A DNA stretch of 37,781 bases from Arcobacter sp. (GTDB taxonomy: Bacteria; Campylobacterota; Campylobacteria; Campylobacterales; Arcobacteraceae), in the NCBI GenBank assembly GCA_002869535.1, contig PKUK01000006.1:1-37781 (forward strand), in the 5' to 3' direction. Within the stretch, counting starts at the first letter, position 1. Each line of letters opens with the position of its first letter. Positions 1 to 8,600 of this stretch are shown piece by piece. Made by a program: the position numbers and the translations under genes. The notes under the pieces were generated by a model that was not told the origin of the DNA, ran no database searches, and worked only from the letters and a program-made list of their open reading frames with translations.

Positions 1-369
1 ACATATACACCAGATGCAGATTATAATGGAACAGATACAATCACAGTAACAACAAAAGATGATGATGGAGCAACAACAACACAAACAAGTGCAATAACAA
101 TCTCAGATGTAAATGATGCGCCAACATTAGAAGTACAAAGTACAGCAACAGTAGCAGAAGATGGAAGTACAACAATAACATTTAATGCGTCAGATGTAGA
201 TGGAACAATAGTAGAAACAACAGCAACTGCAGAGCATGGAACAGTAGTAGTAAATAGTGATGGAACAATCACATATACACCAGATGCAGATTATAATGGA
301 ACAGATACAATCACAGTAACAACAAAAGATGATGATGGAGCAACAACAACACAAACAAGTGCAATAACA
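1..369 (+). repeat. Tandem 270-bp adhesin repeat with 99 identical bases
   Basis: Bases 1-99 and 271-369 are identical, giving a repeat period of 270 bp (90 codons). Synonymous positions match as well, which points to recent duplication or gene conversion. The array continues to the left of the window. Confidence 0.9.
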
Positions 370-3300
370 GTGACTCCTGATGGTCTTACTTTAACTCCAA
401 CTGCAGATATCGTTGATGAAAGTGATACAGGTGTTAGCAACACTGACAATATCACAAATGATAATACTCCAACAATTTCAGGAGTGACAGAAAATGGTGC
501 AACTGTTACAATAACTGATAAAGATGGCAATATTGTTGGTACTACAACTGCAGATGAAAATGGAAACTATTCAATCACTACAAGTGAACTTCCAGATGGA
601 ACACAAAATCTTACAATAACTGCAAGAGATAGTGAAGGTAATACTGGTGTTGAAACACAAACAATAACAGTTGATACAACAGCTTCAATAACAGTTGATA
701 CAGAATTTATTTCAAATGATGAAACATCAGCATTTGTATATGATTCTGAGGGTGCAAGAAATGTAAATAATGAGAACTTTAATTCATTAGAAGAAGCATT
801 ATCTGGTCAAAATGGTGAGAATCATGATAACGGAAACCTTGTATATGATGAAATAAATGGAGCTAGCTGGAATATTAATGGTGACAGCGATGACACTTTT
901 GTTGTTGTAGGAAATTCAAATAATGCAAATATTAATCTTGGAGATGGAGATAATAAAGTTGTATTTGAAACAAATCCAGGACAAAATATAAATTTAAATG
1001 TAGGAAATGGTAGTGATATTCTTGTATTACCAGGTAATATGAGTGATTATAACTTTAGTGCTTTAAATAATAATAATGATGTATTTAGCGGTCAAATTAC
1101 AGGTCCAAATAATATGTCTATGACTATAAATAATTTTGAGACTATATCATTTGGTGATAATAATTACATGGGTGATGAAAGCTTGATTCCTCAATCTCCT
1201 GCAGATACAATTGAAATCACAGGTACAACTTCAAATGTTGAAGCTGGACAAACTATAAGTATAACAGTTACAGATAGCCAAGGAAATGAAGCTACGACTA
1301 CTGCAACTGTTCAAGAAGATGGAACATACATAACAACAGTAGATGCAAGTTCTTTTGTTGATGGTAATATTACAACAAATGTAAGTGTTTCTGATTTGGC
1401 AGGAAATCTTGCTACTGATTCAGATGATTTAGGTATTGATACAACAGCAAGTGTTACAGCTGATATAGAAGATGCAAGTGATACAGGGGTATCTTCAACA
1501 GATAATATTACAAGTGATAATACTCCAACAATTGCAGGTTCAACAGAACCAGGAGCAACAGTAGTAATAACAACAGCAGCAGGAATAGCAATTGGAACAG
1601 CAATAGCAGATGAAAATGGCGAATATTCAATTACTACAAGTCAATTACCTGATGGTACTCAAAATCTTACAATAACTACAACGGATCTTGCTGGAAATAC
1701 TGCTTCAACTACGCAAGCAATTACTGTAGATACAACGGCAAGTGATATGGAAAATCTTGCTATTACAGATATAGTAGATAATACAGGTGACTATTCATCA
1801 GTTACTATGAAAGGTACAGGGGCAGAAGCTGGCAATACAATTACTGTTTTTGATGAAGATGGTGCAGAAGTAGGTACTGCAACAGTTCAAGAAGATGGTT
1901 CTTGGAGTGCAGATATTTCAAATCTAGCAGCAACTGGTATAAATGATAATGAGTTCTTTAAAGTAAGTGAAACAGATATAGCAGGAAATGAGACAGGACA
2001 AACTGATAGTACACACTACTGGCATGGTGATTGGGCAAATGGAAATACAGAATCAACAGATGATTTTGTAATGGCTGGAAGTGGTGATGATGTTATTAAT
2101 ACTGATGCAACACTATCTGGGACAAATGAAAATGGTACTGTTACAAGTGACAACAACGATGCAAATGATAAAGTTGTGATTGATGGTGGAGCTGGAGATG
2201 ATACTGTAACATTTGGAAAAGATATTTCAGAATATACAATCACTACAGATGCAAATGGAAATACAATAGTAACAGAATCTGCTGCAAGTGATAGTGATGG
2301 AGATGGAACTGGTGATGTAACAGAACTTAGAAATGTAGAAACTATAACTTTTGCAGATGGTTCATATGATGTTGCAAATGGAGTATTTACACCAGATAAT
2401 ACTGCACCAGAAGCAAGTAATGACACAGTATCAACAAATGAAGATGTTGCATTGGCTTTATCTATCAATGACTTTGGGTATAGCGATTCAGATGGGGATT
2501 CTATGAGTGCTATTCAAATTGTATCTTTACCAGTTACAGGGGCAATAACATTAAATGGAGTAGAAGTAACCGCAGGTGATGAGATTAGTGCTAGTGATAT
2601 AAACTCTGGTAACTTAGTATTTACACCTGATGCAAATAGCGATGCTGATGTAAGTTTTGACTTCAAAGTAAGTGATGGTACAGTTTGGAGTGATACAGCA
2701 ACTACAACAATAAATGTTGATGCAGTTGCAGATGCACCTATGAATGTATCTATTGATGTTGGAGAAGGTACAGATTCTGTAGAGCTTTCAGAAGTAGTAA
2801 GTGAAAGTGCAAATCAAGCTGTAGGTATATATGAAAGAGATGGTAATTACTACCAAATGCAGTCTCAAGATGTAGAAACACAAGTTTTAGATTTAGCTGC
2901 CTTAAAAGAAAAAGGTTACACAATAGATAATGATGGAAACTATTTTAAGATAAATGATGATGGGGCTAAAGTATTAGTTGAACAAGAATTTTCAAGAGAA
3001 GTTACAAAAGTTGTAGATGCTGAACCTATTATGAAAACTGTATCTGAGGCTACAACTTATGAAACTCTTGGACAAGCACATGTAGATAACGGTGCAGTTG
3101 TAAATACAAGATCTACACTTAATTTAGATTTTGCAGAGCCAACATCAAATATAGAGCTAGATTTTAGTAACTTTAATACAGGAACTGCAAAAATAAGTTT
3201 TTATGATGCAAATGGAGATCAAGTTGGAAGTACTATAAATCAATCACATGTTAATGACTCTAGGGGGTATACAGTACCTGATGGAGCTGTTGGAGTATCT

Positions 3301-4851
3301 GTTTATAATATAGATAGTAGTAATGATTTTAAAGTAGATAGCATTTCATATAGAGGAGAATCAGAAGAAGTTACTGTTGAAGCTGGTGGGCTGATTCCAG
3401 ATTACGCAGCAATGGAAGCAGCAGGTATTACATGGACAGATACACAAAGTGAAACAATAACTCAAAGTGCTGATATTAACAATATTGGTAATATCGGAGA
3501 TAGTAATGTTAGAGGATTTAATCCTGAAGACCATGAGACAAGTCAAGTATTTGATTTTGGAGCAGACTTAGCATATAGAGAAGTTACAATTACTGTTAAC
3601 ATGGATGTAAAAGGTTCTTGGGATAATAACTCATCTAGTACAAATGATTATTTTAAAGTTAGTGCAAATGGACAAGAACTGGATGTAAATTATTACTCTA
3701 ATCAATCATGGGGACATGAGTCAGATGATGTTTCAACTATAGGTTGGGATAACTTTGAAAACTTTACTTATGAATATAAAGTATATCTTGATGAAAATGG
3801 ACAAGCACAGTTAGATTTTATGGTAGCTTCAACTGCAGATGATGAAACTGTTGATGTTAAAAATATTGATGTTGCTTATGAAGGACAAACAGGTTGGGTG
3901 AAAGAAGTAACAGAGACAGAAACATATACAGAAAATGTATTGGTAGATGCACCTGCAGAGCAAGTTCAACCTGAAGATATTCCTGGTGGCGTACCTATGA
4001 AAACTTTAGTTCAATCACACCAAGTAGAAGTTGAAGTTGATCCAAAAATGACTACAGTATCTGAAGTGATTGCTACAATCTATCCTGTAGATATAACTGC
4101 AGCATTGGCCGATGTTGATGGTAGTGAAGCTCTTAGTGTGACTATTACAGGAGTTCCAACAGGTGCAACACTAAGTCAAGGGACAGACAACGGTGATGGA
4201 ACATGGAGTATAAATGTTGAAGAAGATGTAACATCAATTGCTGAGCACTTGACTATAAGTGTACCTGCTGGAACTGAAAGTTTTGATTTAGGTGTTACAG
4301 CAACAGCAACAGAAGCAAGCACAAATGAAGAAACAGTTCAAAGTGATACTGATAGTGTAGTAGTTGATTCATCTGATGAAGCTAATGAAGATGCTAATAC
4401 AATCAATGCAAACAATAATGAAGTTACAACAGGAACAGATGCAGATGATATCTTTAATATAAGTATTGAAGGAGAAGATGCGCTATCAAATAATCTTACA
4501 ACAGTAGATGGCGGAGAAGGTAGTGATACTTTATCAATAGAAGATGCCGGAGTTTTAGATTTTGATACATTGATTGCAAAAAATATTGAAGAAATCAATT
4601 TAGATAATAATCAAATAAATAACCTTGAAATTGATTCTTCAGATGTTATAAATATGACAGATGATGACAATATCTTAAAAATCATTGGTGATAGTGGTGA
4701 TGAGATAGGATTAACTAGCGAAGATAACGATAGCTCTTGGGTTAAAACAGACGAGAGTGTTACAACTGATGATGGTGAAACATTTGATGTGTGGAGAGAC
4801 GATAACGTAACTGTATTTATTGATACTGATATTACTGTTACAGATATATAA
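1..4851 (+). CDS. Giant repeat adhesin, probable type I secreted (3' part only)
   Basis: The frame is open from base 1, so the gene starts left of the window; 1616 residues are visible. The first 123 residues are Asp/Thr-rich cadherin- or VCBS-like repeats, and a 33-residue block occurs identically at residues 1-33 and 91-123. Next come Bap-type Ig-like domains with the recurring pattern DNTPTI...GATV...DENG.YSIT...DGTQNLTI, near residues 133-228 and 486-580. Between and after them are Asp/Gly-rich RTX-like segments (GGAGDDTV, GGEGSDTL). The acidic C-terminal tail, ending in alternating Thr/Val/Ile/Asp, fits an uncleaved type I secretion signal. Cysteine is absent from the visible part, as in LapA/Bap-like proteins. 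Likely role: surface attachment or biofilm formation, with Ca2+ bound by the repeats (family knowledge). The transporter genes are not in the window. A stem-loop follows the stop codon. Confidence 0.85.
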   Translation, partial: TYTPDADYNGTDTITVTTKDDDGATTTQTSAITISDVNDAPTLEVQSTATVAEDGSTTITFNASDVDGTIVETTATAEHGTVVVNSDGTITYTPDADYNGTDTITVTTKDDDGATTTQTSAITVTPDGLTLTPTADIVDESDTGVSNTDNITNDNTPTISGVTENGATVTITDKDGNIVGTTTADENGNYSITTSELPDGTQNLTITARDSEGNTGVETQTITVDTTASITVDTEFISNDETSAFVYDSEGARNVNNENFNSLEEALSGQNGENHDNGNLVYDEINGASWNINGDSDDTFVVVGNSNNANINLGDGDNKVVFETNPGQNINLNVGNGSDILVLPGNMSDYNFSALNNNNDVFSGQITGPNNMSMTINNFETISFGDNNYMGDESLIPQSPADTIEITGTTSNVEAGQTISITVTDSQGNEATTTATVQEDGTYITTVDASSFVDGNITTNVSVSDLAGNLATDSDDLGIDTTASVTADIEDASDTGVSSTDNITSDNTPTIAGSTEPGATVVITTAAGIAIGTAIADENGEYSITTSQLPDGTQNLTITTTDLAGNTASTTQAITVDTTASDMENLAITDIVDNTGDYSSVTMKGTGAEAGNTITVFDEDGAEVGTATVQEDGSWSADISNLAATGINDNEFFKVSETDIAGNETGQTDSTHYWHGDWANGNTESTDDFVMAGSGDDVINTDATLSGTNENGTVTSDNNDANDKVVIDGGAGDDTVTFGKDISEYTITTDANGNTIVTESAASDSDGDGTGDVTELRNVETITFADGSYDVANGVFTPDNTAPEASNDTVSTNEDVALALSINDFGYSDSDGDSMSAIQIVSLPVTGAITLNGVEVTAGDEISASDINSGNLVFTPDANSDADVSFDFKVSDGTVWSDTATTTINVDAVADAPMNVSIDVGEGTDSVELSEVVSESANQAVGIYERDGNYYQMQSQDVETQVLDLAALKEKGYTIDNDGNYFKINDDGAKVLVEQEFSREVTKVVDAEPIMKTVSEATTYETLGQAHVDNGAVVNTRSTLNLDFAEPTSNIELDFSNFNTGTAKISFYDANGDQVGSTINQSHVNDSRGYTVPDGAVGVSVYNIDSSNDFKVDSISYRGESEEVTVEAGGLIPDYAAMEAAGITWTDTQSETITQSADINNIGNIGDSNVRGFNPEDHETSQVFDFGADLAYREVTITVNMDVKGSWDNNSSSTNDYFKVSANGQELDVNYYSNQSWGHESDDVSTIGWDNFENFTYEYKVYLDENGQAQLDFMVASTADDETVDVKNIDVAYEGQTGWVKEVTETETYTENVLVDAPAEQVQPEDIPGGVPMKTLVQSHQVEVEVDPKMTTVSEVIATIYPVDITAALADVDGSEALSVTITGVPTGATLSQGTDNGDGTWSINVEEDVTSIAEHLTISVPAGTESFDLGVTATATEASTNEETVQSDTDSVVVDSSDEANEDANTINANNNEVTTGTDADDIFNISIEGEDALSNNLTTVDGGEGSDTLSIEDAGVLDFDTLIAKNIEEINLDNNQINNLEIDSSDVINMTDDDNILKIIGDSGDEIGLTSEDNDSSWVKTDESVTTDDGETFDVWRDDNVTVFIDTDITVTDI

Positions 4852-4873
4852 GAGAGGTTTTCCTCTTTTATAT
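4847..4873 (+). terminator. Stem-loop terminator after the adhesin gene
   Basis: The stop codon lies in a hairpin with arms TATAAGAGAGG and CCTCTTTTATA, one mismatch and a TTTT loop. It is AT-rich and has no long T-run, so it may be a weak terminator or a 3' end stabiliser. Confidence 0.5.
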
Positions 4874-5023
4874 AAGATATCTTAATCCTTATATACTATA
4901 AAATACTTCTAAAATATCCCCATAAAATAGTTCTCTTGTTTTAAATCAATAAAGATAATTACATATAAAGCTAAAATTTTAAAAGATGAATAAAATTTAA
5001 GCATAATTAAACAGAGGCTAAAC

Positions 5024-5029
5024 TATAAT
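5024..5029 (+). promoter_or_regulatory. -10 box of the tRNA-Glu promoter
   Basis: A perfect TATAAT lies 10 bases before the first base of the tRNA gene. No good -35 box is visible at the expected distance. Confidence 0.5.
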
Positions 5030-5039
5030 TTCACTCTTC

Positions 5040-5115
5040 GACCCCGTCGTCTAGTGGCCAAGGACGACAGGATTTCCTCCTGTAGACTCAAGTTCGAATC
5101 TTGATGGGGTCGCCA
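5040..5115 (+). tRNA. tRNA-Glu (anticodon UUC), CCA encoded
   Basis: The 76-nt sequence folds as a cloverleaf. The acceptor GACCCCG pairs with TGGGGTC, followed by discriminator G and an encoded CCA. The anticodon stem ACAGG/CCTGT holds a 7-nt loop ATTTCCT, so the anticodon is TTC. The T arm contains GTTCGAATC. It closely resembles the E. coli tRNA-Glu pattern. Its 3' 46 bp (from the anticodon loop to one base past CCA) are repeated at 13170-13215, so the gene served as the integration target and was regenerated by the inserted DNA. Confidence 0.95.
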
Positions 5116-5116
5116 A
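5071..5116 (+). repeat. attL-like site (tRNA-Glu 3' end)
   Basis: These 46 bp are identical to 13170-13215 and include the anticodon loop, T arm, acceptor 3' strand and CCA. The sequences diverge at once on both sides. This is the classic geometry of tyrosine-recombinase integration in the 3' part of a tRNA gene. Confidence 0.85.
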
Positions 5117-5185
5117 GTATAACTACCATAACTACGTGCTTCAAAAGAAAAATAACTATATTAATTATCTTAAAAAAATATTAAT

Positions 5186-5207
5186 GGTGATACTTTTGGT
5201 GATATTT
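5186..5207 (+). repeat. Tandem GGTGATACTTTT doublet near the left att
   Basis: Two copies of a 12-bp unit (GGTGATACTTTT, then GGTGATATTT) lie 70 bases after the tRNA CCA. The same doublet type occurs at 13032 and, as GGGTAACACTTT twice, at 13284. Spacing and repetition suggest integrase arm-type binding sites (inference). Confidence 0.5.
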
Positions 5208-5229
5208 CTTAAAGATAGCTTATAAGTTC

Positions 5230-5580
5230 TTTGAAATTTGTATTTTAGGACGCAATATCTAACATATATTTTATGCTGTAGATGAAGAAATAGAAAAGTA
5301 TTTATTTAATAAGTTAATAATGTTATTATAGATATTATTATTAACAAAAAAGTTTTATATTATAGTATTTAAATTATACATTTTATTTTAAAACATTGCA
5401 GATAAGTGAATGAGATTTTGGTAATTTTTTTGATAAAAGTAGAGAGCAAAAGTATAAGACTTTTTTATTTTAGTTTTTGCCATTATCAAAGAGAAGAAGA
5501 TATTTATTTTACCTGTATGGAGTGATATACAGATTCTTCTAAACTATGCACTAAAATTTTATTATAATCTATAAATTAAT
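5230..5580 (+). pseudogene. Decayed sbcD relic (promoter region and first ~65 codons)
   Basis: This stretch aligns along its whole length with 19240-19595, which is the upstream region and 5' end of the intact sbcD. The best block is the upstream part: bases 5298-5334 and 19308-19344 are nearly identical. The coding part is badly eroded but still recognisable, for example AGTAGAGAG against AGTAGGGAG, AAGAGAAGAAGAT against AAGATAAGAAGAT, and AACTATGCACT in both. The start codon region and frame are lost. It lies between the tRNA-Glu gene and the giant sensor gene. Either tRNA-Glu once stood directly before sbcCD, or an incoming segment carried another sbcD copy. I made the alignment by eye; its ends are approximate. 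Confidence 0.75.
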
Positions 5581-5635
5581 AGTTGTTTTATTTGAAATAT
5601 AATAATAAATTGAATTGAGGGAAAGGTGTATATTA

Positions 5636-8600
5636 ATGATTATTTTAAAAAAAGATATTGACACTTATGATAATATTTATAAGACAATTTTACGAATAAA
5701 AGAAGAGTTTAGAATTAATCAGGTTATTTCAATTATATTTCATAATAATATTAAATTTATTGACCCGTTATTTTTAATTTTAATTTTAAACTTACATGAT
5801 AAGTATAGAAATAAAAAAGTTTTAGTTATTGATATTTTAGATTTAGACTACTCCTCAGAAACTATTAAAGACTACGAAAATAAAAATAAGATTCAAGAAG
5901 AAAAAAATAAGAATTTTAATAGTAAAACTATTTCTATTGAAAAAAAAATTGATGAAAAAACAAACTTTAACTTCCCTCAAAAAGACAATAGACAACATCA
6001 TGTGTATAGGATGTTATTAGAATTTTTAGACACAGGTTATTTTGTTAAGGAAAAATTAAGCGATTTCAAATGGAATAAGTACATAAATGATTATGAAAAT
6101 AAATACTATAAAGATATTGAAAAACGGAATAAAGACTATCCTAAAATTCTTGCAAATAAAATTAATAAAAATGCAATTGTTGATAGTGATACTGAGGAAG
6201 TAATCTATAAAAATATATTTTTTTATTTTTCTAAAGAACATAATGATTCATTATTCCAAAATAATGATGAAACTAGACATTTATTACCTATATTTAAAAT
6301 TAATAATTTTTCTAAAGTATTATTTAATGATTCAATCCATTATAATGATATTTATACAAAAAAAGATGATAGAAAAGAGATTTTTGAAGGACTAATAAAA
6401 AATGTAAATGATGATTTTTCCAGGAAAGAGTTTGAAGATTATTTGGAAAAGATATTTAAAATAGTTAAACCAAATAATCAATCAAATAATTTAACTAATC
6501 TTATTCCTCCACTAAAAAACTTACTTTTTGAATGTATTGATAATATAAAAAAACACACAAATAAACATACGAATGGTTATTTCTGTTTTTACTATGATTC
6601 CGTAAATAAGCAATTTAAAATAATTATATATGATGATTTTACTGAAGGTTTTTTAAATACTTATAAGAAGACGCTAGAAGATGAATTGGTAGATTTAGAA
6701 AAAAGATTTGATATTACTAATGTGGATGAAAAAATAAAGAAACCTTTTTTAGATTCTATATTTGAATTAAATAAAGTTAAAAATCAAAATGATACTGAAA
6801 TAGATCATTTAATATTAAAGAAAATTTTTAATAAGAAAGGTGTTTTTGAAGCACATCAAATTCCCAGAATTATTATGCATTTTGGAATACCAACATTAGT
6901 TAAAATAATAAATGAAGTTGGAGGAGAATTTTTTATTAGGTTACATAGAAAAATAGATGAGAAAAAATCATTATATTATTGTTTAGATAATAAAAATAAT
7001 ATTAAAGATACTTCTATTAATGGATTAGATGGAACACATATATATATTACAATTCCAGAGAATGCAATATATAAGATGCGTAAGGCTCAGCCTTTAAATT
7101 TAAAAGATTCTGACTTAATTAATATTTCTGAAAAAAAAGAAATTATAGAAGAAAAAATAAAGAAGTTTATATCTATTAATGATACTAAAAATGAAAGTAA
7201 ATATCGTATACTTGATTATAATAATTATTTTGAGAAAAATCCAAATAATACAATAAGTGATTTTTTAAGAGATTTATATTATTTTTCCTATAAATTAAAT
7301 ATTCTAGATGTATTAGTGATTAATTTTCCAATAAAGGAATTTGAATTATATTTGCAAAACTTAGTTTATATACTATTTTTTAACAAAGAATATAATGAAG
7401 AATCAATTATTCCACTTAATGTTGTATTTTTCAATAAAACATCACTTGATATTGTATTTATTGGGGGGCGTAATTATTCTGAGTTTTATAATTCTAATAA
7501 ATTAATAAGCGAGCATTATGGTAAGTATTATAATAAAATTACGGATGTATTAATTGACACAAGTAATACTTTAAAAAACAATTACGCTACAACAGAGTTT
7601 TTTTATAAAACTAATAATGATATTGTAGTCCTTCCATTTGAGTTATATGAGAAATGTGAAGTATCAATTCAACATCTCATTATGAATAATTTAAATGATA
7701 ATAAACAATGCTTACATGTTGATGTAAAAAAAGGTATACATGTATCTGAATTTTATAAGTTTGATATTATCTTTCAAAGTTCACGTTTTATAGATAGAAT
7801 TGTACATAAAATTTTAGAAAGAATTAAGTTAACTATAGAAGATTTGGATAAAAAGAATATAAAATTTATTGGAGTTGGTAAATATTCAAATTTACTTTTA
7901 GCTACTCTTTACAGAAGTTTAAATAAAAATATAGATGAATATTATCTTGTTTTAGATGATTTAATAGATCAAAATGAACAAAACTGTCTTAATGAATATA
8001 TGGAAAATAATAAAGAAGCAGATGCTTTTTTTATTTTTACACCTGTAACATTTGATGGCACACATATTAAAAAAGAGATAATTAATAAATATAATAATCA
8101 ATTTATCTTTTGGATAAATACAATAGAAATCACACTAGAAACAGAAAATAAAGTAAATATCAATAATTACTACACTCTTTTGGAACTTCAATTAAAAAGT
8201 GAAAAATATTTTAAAGTAAATGAGAAGGAGGGATGTAAACTTTGTAATAGTGAGAATGAATTACCTTTATATAATATAAGTAAAAGAGATAATTTTTCAA
8301 TAGAAAATTGTTATTTTGACGATTATAAAAAGAAGAAATTAAAACCATATTTAGATATTAAAGATGTGAAATGGGCAGATTCAATATACTTCGGCCATAT
8401 AAAAAGAGATAACAATCATTATTTATACTATACAAAAACTATTCAGTTTTTTAATAGGAACAATGCTGAAATAGTCAATTTTCTGAAGTCAATTAAAATT
8501 AAAGTAAATGGACAATACAATATTTCTGAGAATGAAATAATAATTATAACACCAATGCATTCAACACATAATAAGTTTTTAACAGTAGTAAATACAATTG

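Noticed and set aside
21-4598. Several minus-strand frames of 60-150 codons across the adhesin gene
   Set aside because: They are Val/Ser/Pro-rich reverse images of a Thr/Asp/Gly-rich repetitive gene and lack ribosome sites.
5615-5635. TTG start for the giant sensor protein
   Set aside because: The ribosome-site-like AGGGAAAGG lies within these first codons and is well placed for ATG 5636.
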